The notes beneath the pieces are model-generated. The model made no database searches and was not told the origin of the DNA. It saw only the letters and a program-made list of their open reading frames with translations. The translations under genes were made by a program, and so were the position numbers. 7,010 bases of DNA from Bacillota bacterium (GTDB lineage Bacteria > Bacillota > Negativicutes > Sporomusales > Sporomusaceae): NCBI GenBank assembly GCA_023388195.1, contig JAEWGR010000016.1, forward strand, positions 1 through 7,010, written 5' to 3'. Of this stretch, positions 1 to 6,271 are shown piece after piece. Each line of letters starts with the position of its first letter. Position 1 is the stretch's first letter.

Positions 1-76
1 CGAACACAGTAGTTAAGCCCACAAACGCCGAAGGTACTTGGCTGGAAACGGCCTGGGAGATTAGGAAGTTGCTGAT
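1..76 (+). rRNA. rrf: 5S ribosomal RNA, 3' part (5' end cut off by the window)
   Basis: The stretch starts with CGAACACAGTAGTTAAGCC, the conserved loop B/C region of bacterial 5S rRNA. It continues through GGTACTTGGCTGG and GCCTGGGAGATTAGGAAG, the loop E/helix IV region and the 3' strand of the terminal stem. Roughly the first 40 nucleotides lie outside the window. The exact 3' end cannot be fixed without the 5' strand of the closing stem; GTTGCTGA is the likely end. A strong intrinsic terminator follows within about ten bases, so this is probably the last gene of an rRNA operon transcribed on the plus strand. Confidence 0.95.
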
Positions 77-83
77 TAGAAAG

Positions 84-116
84 AAAAACACTCACTGTTG
101 CAGTGAGTGTTTTTAA
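84..116 (+). terminator. Intrinsic terminator of the upstream rRNA operon
   Basis: A perfect hairpin has arms at 84-97 and 101-114 (AAAAACACTCACTG / CAGTGAGTGTTTTT) with a three-base loop and a T run at its 3' side. It lies directly after the 5S gene. The arm is nearly symmetrical in A and T tracts, so it could also stop transcription arriving on the minus strand. Confidence 0.93.
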
Positions 117-130
117 TTATGGAAAGCGAG

Positions 131-151
131 AAGGCTTAGACCGTTCAGAGT
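131..151 (+). repeat. Direct repeat copy 1 (flank of the duplicated 5S tail)
   Basis: AAGGCTTAGACCGTTCAGAGT here recurs at 429-449 with one change (AGGGT for AGAGT). Each copy lies shortly after a 5S tail plus terminator, so the two mark the right-hand part of the duplicated unit. Confidence 0.8.
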
Positions 152-154
152 ACC

Positions 155-260
155 CCAGTTGCGAGGCGGAGCGAGGACGCCGTCGTAGTCGTACTGGAAG
201 TACGTCGGAGGGGGTGCCCGCAGTGTACAACGATACCGTCGCCTAGGAGACTGCTATACG
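155..260. repeat. G+C-rich hairpin-forming intergenic element, possible dispersed repeat
   Basis: This stretch is clearly richer in G+C than the surrounding intergenic DNA. It contains a perfect six-base hairpin CGTACT-GGA-AGTACG at 190-204 and a possible GGCG/CGCC pairing around 165-181. No convincing reading frame with a ribosome binding site covers it. The 9-mer GTCGTAGTC at 182-190 recurs at 321-329, exactly at the left edge of the truncated 5S copy, so the element may have taken part in the rearrangement there. Its style resembles intergenic repeats near rRNA genes in Firmicutes, but that is an impression only. Whether it is repeated elsewhere in the genome cannot be seen from this window. 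Confidence 0.4.
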
Positions 261-330
261 AGGACTGGTTGGCGGCTGGCTTTGTTGTAACAGCATCGCA
301 TAGATGGGGTGCTATGGACGGTCGTAGTCA

Positions 331-380
331 GCCGAAGGTACTTGGCTGGAGGGCCTGGGAGATTAGGAAGTTGCTGATTC
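331..380 (+). pseudogene. Truncated second copy of the 5S rRNA 3' end
   Basis: Bases 331-379 match bases 27-77 of the preceding 5S gene almost exactly, from GCCGAAGGTACTTGGCTGGA through GTTGCTGATT. The only differences are a two-base deletion and a substitution where AAC is replaced by G before GGCCTGGG. Upstream of 331 the resemblance to 5S stops abruptly, so the 5' half, including the partner strand of the terminal stem, is missing. It cannot fold as a working 5S rRNA. A terminator-like hairpin and the repeat at 429-449 follow, as after the first copy. This suggests that a segment of about 300 bp covering 5S tail, terminator and flank was duplicated and then eroded. Confidence 0.85.
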
Positions 381-385
381 AAGAC

Positions 386-414
386 AAGCACTCACTTTAT
401 GTGGGTGCTTTTTT
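386..414 (+). terminator. Terminator-like hairpin after the 5S remnant
   Basis: The arms at 386-395 and 401-410 (AAGCACTCAC / GTGGGTGCTT) form a stem with one T-G pair around the loop TTTAT, followed by a T run. The left arm shares CACTCAC with the terminator after the intact 5S copy, so it looks like a diverged copy of that terminator. It would give a second barrier to read-through from the rRNA operon. Confidence 0.75.
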
Positions 415-428
415 CTATGTGCATAGGC

Positions 429-449
429 AAGGCTTAGACCGTTCAGGGT
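429..449 (+). repeat. Direct repeat copy 2 (flank of the duplicated 5S tail)
   Basis: This is the second copy of the 21-base sequence at 131-151, offset by 298 bases. That is close to the 304-base offset between the two 5S tails. A further exact 13-base echo, CTTTATGTGGGTG, links the second terminator loop (395-407) with 499-511, so the decayed repeat array may extend to about 515. I see no gene between here and the TetR promoter. Confidence 0.75.
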
Positions 450-558
450 GCCACGGTCTTATGATTAGCGTGAAAACCCCAATGGCAAGTTTCAGCCTCT
501 TTATGTGGGTGATAGAGTCAGATCGAATCGAAGGAATGAGGATAAGGTAAAATAGTTA

Positions 559-587
559 TTGACTAGTTTGCCTTAATTATATATAAT
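559..587 (+). promoter_or_regulatory. Sigma-A-type promoter of the TetR gene
   Basis: A -35 element TTGACT (559-564) and a perfect -10 element TATAAT (582-587) are separated by 17 bases. Transcription would start near 593-595, inside the palindromic operator just downstream. That placement would let the repressor shut off its own gene. Confidence 0.88.
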
Positions 588-606
588 TTGAATTGAGTCA
601 ATTAAT
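588..606 (+). promoter_or_regulatory. Putative TetR operator 1 (autoregulatory)
   Basis: The core AATTGAGTCAATT (591-603) is a perfect palindrome around a central G. With its flanks, TTGAATTGAGTCAATTAAT is identical to the reverse complement of 1301-1319. It lies between the -10 box and the ribosome binding site, over the predicted transcription start, as is common for TetR-family self-repression. The assignment to this regulator is inferred from position and from the exact duplication in front of the efflux genes. Confidence 0.8.
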
Positions 607-614
607 GAGGTGAT
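607..614 (+). promoter_or_regulatory. Ribosome binding site that questions the TetR start codon
   Basis: GAGGTGAT is an eight-base complement to the 16S anti-Shine-Dalgarno sequence. The GTG at 610 lies inside it and so cannot be served by it. Counting from the last G of GAGG (610), the ideal spacing of about eight bases points to the in-frame ATA codon at 619-621. The codon there was probably ATG in an ancestor or relatives, or translation starts at the rare AUA. Confidence 0.7.
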
Positions 615-1251
615 AGCAATAGCTCGACCGCCACAAGATCCTCAAATACGGATTAATGAAATTTTAAATGCTGCGGAACCTCTGTTTTATGCAAAGGGTT
701 ATCATGAGACGGCAATTAGTGACATCGCCCAAAAGATGGGAGTTGCCCAGGGGACGCTTTATTACTATTTTAAATCTAAAGAGGAAATATTAGAGGCTTT
801 AATTAACCGGGAACTGTCTAGTTATATGGCGAGAATCAAAATGACGCTTCAGGCCAATAATGTCCCTTTGGGCAATAAATTTCAGGTTGTCTTACAGATC
901 TTATTTCAATCGCTGCATCATGAAGCTGGTTTAACTTTTGGATTTCTTTATAATGACAGCACTATACATTTGCTGGATAAGATAGGCCGGCAGGTTGAAC
1001 AGTTACTGGCACCATTATTGCTGAATATTATTGAGGAAGGAAACTGCGAACATTATTTTCATGCCGCTCATCCACAAGCCGTAGTCAATATAGTTTTGGC
1101 CATTCTTGATTCTTTGATTAATGCAATTTACGCAAGCGTACCTGCAGAACAACTTCGGTGTCAGTTTCAATTGGCAGAAAAGCTTATTGAAACTGCTTTA
1201 GGAGCGGAGACGGGCACTATCCAGCTTCTTATAGACAACGAATTGTATTAG
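610..1251 (+). CDS. TetR/AcrR-family transcriptional repressor of the adjacent efflux operon
   Basis: The predicted cytoplasmic DNA-binding repressor has about 210 residues, normal for the family. The N-terminal TetR domain spans roughly residues 12-60. RINEILNAAEPLFYAKGYHETA forms the first helices, SDIAQKMGVAQGTLYYYFKSK (about 37-57) is the helix-turn-helix with the signature G-TLYYYF-K, and EEILEAL begins the linker helix. The rest is a variable helical ligand and dimer domain, so the inducer cannot be read. The GTG at 610 is the only conventional in-frame start, but it is buried in the Shine-Dalgarno sequence; ATA at 619 fits better and would give a protein beginning (M)ARPPQDPQ. The gene has its own promoter and terminator, and its operator is duplicated upstream of the following pump genes, so it probably represses both. 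Family membership is near certain; the target is inferred. Confidence 0.93.
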   Translation: MIAIARPPQDPQIRINEILNAAEPLFYAKGYHETAISDIAQKMGVAQGTLYYYFKSKEEILEALINRELSSYMARIKMTLQANNVPLGNKFQVVLQILFQSLHHEAGLTFGFLYNDSTIHLLDKIGRQVEQLLAPLLLNIIEEGNCEHYFHAAHPQAVVNIVLAILDSLINAIYASVPAEQLRCQFQLAEKLIETALGAETGTIQLLIDNELY

Positions 1252-1257
1252 CAAACG

Positions 1258-1297
1258 AAAAACGCTTTTCAGAAATCTGAATGGGCGCTTTTTTTTA
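1258..1297 (+). terminator. Intrinsic terminator after the TetR gene
   Basis: CGCTT (1263-1267) pairs with GGGCG (1283-1287), and TTCAGA (1268-1273) pairs with TCTGAA (1276-1281), with one bulged T at 1282 and a small AA loop. A run of eight or more T residues follows. It separates repressor transcription from the pump operon, which therefore needs its own promoter. Confidence 0.85.
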
Positions 1298-1300
1298 TTA

Positions 1301-1319
1301 ATTAATTGACTCAATTCAA
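1301..1319 (-). promoter_or_regulatory. Putative TetR operator 2 (efflux operon)
   Basis: This sequence is the exact reverse complement of 588-606, 19 of 19 bases, with the palindromic core AATTGACTCAATT at 1304-1316. The first base outside on each side differs, so the identity is confined to the site as expected for a protein-binding sequence under selection. It overlaps the TTGACT that would be the -35 element of the pump operon, so a bound repressor would block RNA polymerase. Confidence 0.8.
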
Positions 1320-1333
1320 TTAATTAATAAGGT
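1306..1333 (+). promoter_or_regulatory. Possible efflux operon promoter, -10 element uncertain
   Basis: TTGACT at 1306-1311 is a good -35 element inside the operator. The best -10 at allowed spacing is only TAAGGT (1328-1333, 16 bases), which is weak. A perfect TATAAT lies at 1369-1374 but has no good -35 and would start transcription downstream of the GGGG that probably serves the next gene. The operon surely has a promoter in 1300-1375, but its exact elements are not settled by reading. Confidence 0.4.
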
Positions 1334-1387
1334 CTTACCATAGATCAATAAATAGAGCATCTGGAATTTATAATTTGGGGCGAAGAA

Positions 1388-1621
1388 GTGTGTACCATTA
1401 TTGTTCAAGGAATCCCTGTTGCGGCAGACTGCTCGCTGCCCCAGGAACAAATTAATCAACTTGTAGCCGAATTGAAGCAGACCTGGACATGGGAGGGCAG
1501 ACAGGTCGGAAGAATCGAAATCATCTGTGCCGAAGAGATGATTCATCTTTTAGCATATGAACCCCCGGTTTCTCAGCGGATACCTTTGAAAGATACCGAA
1601 AGTAAAGGAGCAAACAAATGA
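1388..1621 (+). CDS. Small unrecognised 77-residue protein, first gene of the efflux operon
   Basis: I do not recognise this protein family. The GTG start has a GGGG (1377-1380) seven bases upstream, a modest ribosome binding site. The stop codon overlaps the next start in ATGA, implying translational coupling with the adaptor. The sequence looks like a small soluble domain: strand TIIVQGIPV (residues 3-11), helix PQEQINQLVAELKQTW (about 18-33), strand RIEIIC (about 42-47), then a polar tail. There is no signal peptide, membrane segment or repeat, but there are three cysteines (2, 15, 47). An opposing minus-strand frame (1316-1546) lacks any such translation signal. The position between regulator and pump suggests an accessory or sensor role, but no function can be assigned. 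Confidence 0.75.
   Translation: MCTIIVQGIPVAADCSLPQEQINQLVAELKQTWTWEGRQVGRIEIICAEEMIHLLAYEPPVSQRIPLKDTESKGANK
1604..1610 (+). promoter_or_regulatory. Ribosome binding site of the adaptor gene
   Basis: AAAGGAG lies seven bases before the ATG at 1618 and inside the end of the preceding small gene. It fixes the adaptor start and supports the ATGA overlap as real. Confidence 0.85.
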
Positions 1622-2745
1622 AACACTTGCATTTTTTAACCAACCTGAGCGGTAAGAAACTAGTTTATGGCTTGATTATGGTGGGAATCGGTGCCGGCAT
1701 TATCGGCAGCGGCTTTTTCTGGGTAAAACTTCATAGTGACAAACCGGCGACGGAAGAAATTACAATGGTACGGACGGCTGTCATCGATACTACAGGCACA
1801 GCCCAAGGCTATACATATTCAGGCGAAGTTCGCGGGCGGTATGAAAGTCAGTTCGGGTTTCAGGTCAGTGGAAAAATTTTAAAACGCAATGTCCAACTTG
1901 GCAGCACAGTTAATGCCGGCGACATCTTAATGCAAATTGATCCTAGAGATCTTCAACAAAATGTAAGCAGCAGTTCAGCCCAGGTAGCAGCTGCTGAGTC
2001 GCAACTTAAGCTTGCTGCAAGCAATATGAACCGCTATCGGCAATTATTAGATACTGGTGCGATCAGCCGTGCCCAATATGACCAATATATCAGCTCGTAT
2101 GAGGTTGCCCTTGCTGCCGTACGGCAGGCTTCCGCCCAATATGCGCAGGGGAGCAATCAATTGGATTATAGTCTCTTACGGGCTGACAAAGCAGGCGTTA
2201 TTACCAGTATAACGGCTGAAATGGGGCAAGTGGTGGCTGCTGGACAAGCTGTCATTACTGTTGTGCAAGAGGGTGAACGCGAAGTGGAAATTAGTGTCCC
2301 GGAAAACCGCATAGAACAGTTGCGGAAAGCCGGACAGGTTAAAGTTGTTTTTTGGGCACTGCCTAGCGTAACTGTGCAGGGAACAATTAGAGAGGTTGCA
2401 CCTATGGCAGATCAAGCTACTCGTACCTTTAAGGTCCGCATCGGTCTGCTTAATCCACCGGCAGAATTAAAATTAGGAATGACTGCTGCCGTTACTGTAG
2501 GTGACAACCATACACAACCCAAGGTAATGATCCCTGTGGCCGCTGTCTACCAAGATGGTGATATACCTAAAGTGTGGTTGATACAAGAGGGCGCCCTGAC
2601 ACTTTGCCCCATTCAAACCGGCAGTTTCGGCAATGGAACCATTCAAGTAATAAGCGGCTTACAGCAAGGGGACCGGATCGTCATTGCCGGGGTACATAAA
2701 CTCAAAGAAGGGCAAAGAGTCAAATTCGGCGGTGATTCGTTATGA
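1618..2745 (+). CDS. RND efflux periplasmic adaptor subunit (HlyD/AcrA-type membrane fusion protein)
   Basis: The 375-residue protein would be held in the inner membrane and would link the RND permease to an outer-membrane channel across the periplasm. A hydrophobic segment at about residues 15-37 is an uncleaved anchor or signal; there is no lipobox cysteine. The first half of the biotinyl-lipoyl-like domain is near 78-112 (FQVSGKILKRNVQLGSTVNAGDIL). An alanine/glutamine-rich helical hairpin follows at about 113-180, and the second lipoyl half near 185-217 (DKAGVITSITAEMGQVVAAG). A beta-barrel spans about 219-295, and a membrane-proximal domain about 300-373 (VMIPVAAVYQ..GDRIVIAGVHKLKEGQRV). 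Length and domain order are typical of the family. The gene overlaps its neighbours on both sides, upstream and downstream, by ATGA, so the three proteins are likely made in a fixed ratio. The substrate cannot be deduced from this subunit. Confidence 0.95.
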   Translation: MKHLHFLTNLSGKKLVYGLIMVGIGAGIIGSGFFWVKLHSDKPATEEITMVRTAVIDTTGTAQGYTYSGEVRGRYESQFGFQVSGKILKRNVQLGSTVNAGDILMQIDPRDLQQNVSSSSAQVAAAESQLKLAASNMNRYRQLLDTGAISRAQYDQYISSYEVALAAVRQASAQYAQGSNQLDYSLLRADKAGVITSITAEMGQVVAAGQAVITVVQEGEREVEISVPENRIEQLRKAGQVKVVFWALPSVTVQGTIREVAPMADQATRTFKVRIGLLNPPAELKLGMTAAVTVGDNHTQPKVMIPVAAVYQDGDIPKVWLIQEGALTLCPIQTGSFGNGTIQVISGLQQGDRIVIAGVHKLKEGQRVKFGGDSL

Positions 2746-5700
2746 ATGGCTTTAATTTAACCAAATGGTCGCTTGAACACAAACACTTCATTTATTTTTT
2801 TATCGTTCTGTTTTTCTTTGCCGGCATCTTTTCTTATAATAAATTAGGCCGTATGGAGGACCCCGATTTTACGATCAAACAAATGGTAGTAACAGTTGCC
2901 TGGCCAGGAGCTACTGCCCGCCAAATAGAAGAACAGGTTACCGATAAGATTGAAAAAAAGTTGCAGGATTTGCCTGGTCTTGATTTTTTAAAAAGCTATT
3001 CTACACCCGGGTACAGTGTTATTTATGTCAATCTCAAAGATACGGTACCGAAGGCAGAAGTCCGCGGCAGATGGGTAGAAGCTCGCAATATGGTCAACGA
3101 TATGACCAGTTCATTACCGGCTGGAGTCATGGCTCCTCAATTTAATGACCGATTTGACGAAGTATACGGTGTAATCTATGCATTAACCGGTGACGGCTAT
3201 TCTTATGAAGAAATGCGGGAAAAAGCCGAAAAAATTCGCCGTATCCTACTTGGTGTTGCCAGCGTAAAAAAAGTCCAATTATTAGGGGTACAAAGTGAGC
3301 GGATCTATATTGAGATAGAAAACAGTAAGCTCGCTCAATTAGGGATTGATCCCAGCTTACTTACTGCCACCCTGCAGGCCCAGAATTCCATGTCCGCTGC
3401 GGGTATGCTTGAAACTGCTACTGATAACATGTACTTGCGGGTTACTGGTATATTTGAAAATCTTGATCAGTTGCGCGAGACTCCGATTCAAGCAGGCGGA
3501 CGCACTTTTCGTTTAGGCGATATAGCCAAAGTCACCCGGGCTTATGCTGAGCCAAGCGACCCCAGATTTTATTATAATGGTGTTCCTGCCCTGGGAGTCT
3601 CACTGGCAATGGAACCAGGCGGTAATATTCTTACCCTCGGAGAAAACCTTGAGAAAACAATTGCGCAGCTCAAGAAAGAACTGCCTGCCGGATTGGAGCT
3701 TCATCAGACTGTTAACCAACCGAAAGTAGTAGAGACTTCAATTAATGAGTTCGTTAAATCGTTGACTGAAGCGATCATTATTGTTCTTATTGTAAGCTTT
3801 GCCAGCCTTGGTGTGCGTTCTGGCGTCATTGTGGCGTTATGCATTCCTTTGGTTATTGGGATAGTGTTTACTTTCATGAACCTGATGGGGATCGATCTGC
3901 AGCGAATATCCTTAGGCGCTTTGATAATTGCGTTAGGACTGCTGGTTGATGATGCAATTATTACCATTGAAACCATGGTTGTCAAACTGGAAGAAGGCTG
4001 GAGCCGATTTGAGGCAGCTTGTTATGCCTATACTTCTACCGCATATCCGCGCTTAACCGGGGAATTGGTCACTGTCGCCGGGTTTATTCCGGTTGGATTT
4101 GCACCAGGCAGTGCTTCTGAGTATTGTACTACCATCTTTTCGGTAGTGGCTATTTCATTGCTTACCTCCTGGATTGTCGCCGGTACGGCCACACCGTTAT
4201 TAGGTTATCTCTTCATCAAAATTAAGCCTAAAGATCATGTGGCAGAAGGGGCTAACTTACATAACTCTAAATTTTATCTACTGTTTAAACAAGTTTTGAT
4301 TTGGTGCCTGAACCACCGCAAATTGGTGTTATCGGCTACCGCAGGCTGTTTTTTTGCGGCTATTGCTTTATTGGGATTAGTGCGGCAAGAATTTTTCCCT
4401 GCATCTACCCGGCCTGAGCTCATCATCCAGCTACAACTACCTGAAGGGGCTAATGTTAAAAGCAGCGATGAAATCGCAAAACAGTTTGCTGAAAGATTGA
4501 ATGGAGATCCGTTGATTGATTTCTACACATATCACGTAGGTGAAGGTGCGCCACGGTTTGTTTTAAGTTTTGAGCCTACATTCAATAAGCCTAACTTTTC
4601 CGAATTTGTTATTGTGGCCAAAGATGCTGTGGCTCGTGATCAATTGCAGATTAGACTAAGTAAGCTTCTAAATGATGAATTTCCGGATGTTTTGGCCCAT
4701 AGCAAGGTTATTGCCAATGGCCCGAGTGCCGACTATCCGGTTATGCTGCGCGTAAAAGGTGCCGATCACGATAAAGTCCGGGAAATTGCCAAGCAGGTCG
4801 AAAAAATTATGACAGCTAATCCCAGCGTGAAAAGTACCAATTTAAACTGGTATGAAAAAAGTAAAGTGATTCATCTGGAAATTGATCAGGACAAAGCCAG
4901 AAAATTAGGTATTGCTTCGCAAGCGTTGTCTACTTCTCTGCAAGCACAGTTATCTGGTGCGCCGGTTTCCGAATTTCGTGATGGTGATAGAACCGTTAGT
5001 ATGGTCTTTCGCTTTGATGCTGAGAATCGTACTGATCTATCCCGGCTGCAAGATCTCAACATTCATATTGGCAATGGTAAGTATGTTCCTCTTGATCAAA
5101 TTGCAAAAATCAAATTTGCCGCAGAAGAGGGGCTGATTTACCGGTATAATCTAAACCCTATGATTATCGTTCAGGCAGAAATTAAACCCGGCTTAACTGG
5201 TGACGATGTTACAGAACAAGTATACCAGGGTCTTGATGAACTGCGGTCTTCGTTGCCGCTTGGTTATAGTATCGAATACGATGGCTCGAAGGAGTCCAGC
5301 ATTAAAGCTTCCGAGTTCATCTCCAAACCTGTACCGGTAATGATTATAGCGATTATGATCTTATTAATGATTCAGTTGCAGAATATCCCCAAAATGTTGT
5401 TAACTCTGCTGACTGCCCCGCTTGGTATTATCGGTGTTACTATTGGGTTATTGATAACAGGAAAGCCTATGGGCTTTGTTGTTCAGTTGGGAATTTTGGC
5501 CCTGGCCGGCATTATTATGCGAAACTCAGTTATTTTAATGGATCAAATTGACCAGCAGCAGGCTGCCGGCGAAACCTTATGGGTCGCTATCATTAATGCT
5601 ACGCTTATACGTTTTCGTCCCATTTTATTAACAGCAGCAGCGGCTATCCTGGGAATGATTCCGCTTGTTTCCAGTATATTTTGGGGCCCTATGGCCGTCG

Positions 5701-5804
5701 CCATCGCCAGCGGGTTATTTGGTGCAACTATATTGACACTCTTGGTATTACCGGCGATGTATGCGGCATGGTATAAAGCAAAACCTGACCAGCATCTAAA
5801 TTAG
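2742..5804 (+). CDS. RND-superfamily efflux permease (AcrB/TriC-like, HAE-type)
   Basis: This inner-membrane, proton-driven exporter has 1020 residues, normal for the family. It shows the duplicated RND plan. TM1 is at about 15-31, followed by the first periplasmic loop with VTVAWPGATARQIEEQVTDKIE, then TM2-TM6 from about 342 to 493. TM7 is at about 528-547 followed by EFFP, then a second periplasmic loop, and TM8-TM12 from about 864 to 1010. The proton relay pair is D403-D404 in TM4 (GLLVDDAII). TM10 carries GIIMRNSVILMDQI, with Arg927 where AcrB has Lys940, which I recall as usual for TriC/MexK-like relatives. The ATGA overlap with the adaptor and GGTGAT six bases upstream fix the start. 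No outer-membrane factor gene follows. The substrate is probably organic (drug, biocide or solvent type) rather than metal, but this is inferred from subfamily resemblance only. Confidence 0.96.
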   Translation: MNGFNLTKWSLEHKHFIYFFIVLFFFAGIFSYNKLGRMEDPDFTIKQMVVTVAWPGATARQIEEQVTDKIEKKLQDLPGLDFLKSYSTPGYSVIYVNLKDTVPKAEVRGRWVEARNMVNDMTSSLPAGVMAPQFNDRFDEVYGVIYALTGDGYSYEEMREKAEKIRRILLGVASVKKVQLLGVQSERIYIEIENSKLAQLGIDPSLLTATLQAQNSMSAAGMLETATDNMYLRVTGIFENLDQLRETPIQAGGRTFRLGDIAKVTRAYAEPSDPRFYYNGVPALGVSLAMEPGGNILTLGENLEKTIAQLKKELPAGLELHQTVNQPKVVETSINEFVKSLTEAIIIVLIVSFASLGVRSGVIVALCIPLVIGIVFTFMNLMGIDLQRISLGALIIALGLLVDDAIITIETMVVKLEEGWSRFEAACYAYTSTAYPRLTGELVTVAGFIPVGFAPGSASEYCTTIFSVVAISLLTSWIVAGTATPLLGYLFIKIKPKDHVAEGANLHNSKFYLLFKQVLIWCLNHRKLVLSATAGCFFAAIALLGLVRQEFFPASTRPELIIQLQLPEGANVKSSDEIAKQFAERLNGDPLIDFYTYHVGEGAPRFVLSFEPTFNKPNFSEFVIVAKDAVARDQLQIRLSKLLNDEFPDVLAHSKVIANGPSADYPVMLRVKGADHDKVREIAKQVEKIMTANPSVKSTNLNWYEKSKVIHLEIDQDKARKLGIASQALSTSLQAQLSGAPVSEFRDGDRTVSMVFRFDAENRTDLSRLQDLNIHIGNGKYVPLDQIAKIKFAAEEGLIYRYNLNPMIIVQAEIKPGLTGDDVTEQVYQGLDELRSSLPLGYSIEYDGSKESSIKASEFISKPVPVMIIAIMILLMIQLQNIPKMLLTLLTAPLGIIGVTIGLLITGKPMGFVVQLGILALAGIIMRNSVILMDQIDQQQAAGETLWVAIINATLIRFRPILLTAAAAILGMIPLVSSIFWGPMAVAIASGLFGATILTLLVLPAMYAAWYKAKPDQHLN

Positions 5805-5853
5805 CCTGTATTAAAAAATGGGTTAGCTGAATTTTGAAGGTACACAAATATAG

Positions 5854-5879
5854 AAAAGGCACTCAAGCGAGTGCCTTTT
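5854..5879. terminator. Bidirectional intrinsic terminator between convergent genes
   Basis: The perfect eleven-base arms AAAAGGCACTC (5854-5864) and GAGTGCCTTTT (5869-5879) flank the loop AAGC. A and T tracts on both sides let it act for the permease on the plus strand and for the minus-strand gene that ends at 5881, two bases away. Confidence 0.92.
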
Positions 5880-5880
5880 A

Positions 5881-6231
5881 TTACTGTTCAATTATTTCTG
5901 AGAAATAGATTACAGTTACCATGTCGTCAGAATGAATTGATTTTTGATAAATTTTTTCGAAGAAATTGAGCAATTCCTCTTTTGTTTTTATTTCAGGGTT
6001 CTGATGGTCTAAATCGTGTGTAGTGAGGTCAGAAAATTTCTTTATTAATACCCGGTCAATCATAGCAGGATATAATTTTCTTTTTGTTTTAAATTTTTCA
6101 CCCACCGTTATCCAAACTATAGAGTTTTCCGGATAAGTATCGCTCATATCTCCCGGGCGAATAGTACAGTTTTTTTGACGGCTGATTAATAACTTTTCGT
6201 GATTTGGTGATTGAAAGTTAAGCGTAAACAT
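5881..6231 (-). CDS. Small ASCH-domain-like (PUA-fold) protein
   Basis: This 116-residue, soluble, basic protein has no signal or membrane segment. It fits the ASCH pattern, a beta-barrel related to PUA domains and thought to bind RNA. RQKNCTIRPGD at about 18-28 corresponds to the G/R-K-T-T-I-R entry motif, ENSIVWITVG at 35-44 is a central strand, and IDRVLIKKFSDLTTHDLD at about 58-75 is the second strand and helix lead-in. A helical insert KEELLNFFEKIYQKSI and a closing strand DMVTVIYFSEI follow. AGGGAGG (6239-6245) lies seven bases before the ATG, and a consensus promoter lies upstream. The gene is more A+T-rich than the efflux genes and runs against them, so it is not part of that operon. 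The family call rests on motif reading, and its cellular target is unknown. Confidence 0.8.
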   Translation of the reverse strand: MFTLNFQSPNHEKLLISRQKNCTIRPGDMSDTYPENSIVWITVGEKFKTKRKLYPAMIDRVLIKKFSDLTTHDLDHQNPEIKTKEELLNFFEKIYQKSIHSDDMVTVIYFSEIIEQ

Positions 6232-6271
6232 AGAGTCGCCTCCCTGATAGCTAATAATTACTTTATATAAT

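Noticed and set aside
131..511. CRISPR array or tandem-repeat array in the spacer after 5S
   Set aside because: The repeats are two-copy, unequal in length and explained by duplication of the 5S tail and terminator. There are no regular spacers and no cas genes.
269..550. Open frame of 93 codons on the plus strand starting at TTG
   Set aside because: It runs straight through the 5S remnant and its terminator hairpin, has no ribosome binding site, and its protein resembles nothing. It is open by chance.
1369..1374. Perfect TATAAT upstream of the small first gene, as the efflux operon promoter
   Set aside because: No acceptable -35 lies 16-18 bases upstream, and transcription would begin after the GGGG that likely binds the ribosome. 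It is noted only as an alternative.
1316..1546. Minus-strand frame opposite the small first gene of the efflux operon
   Set aside because: It lacks a ribosome binding site and would start within the coding strand of a gene supported by an ATGA overlap with the adaptor. It is a shadow frame.
2176..5136. Several frames of 61-93 codons inside the adaptor and permease genes (2176-2415 minus, 3544-3729 plus, 3704-3985 minus, 4912-5136 plus)
   Set aside because: All lie within long, family-typical coding sequences in other frames and have no translation signals of their own.
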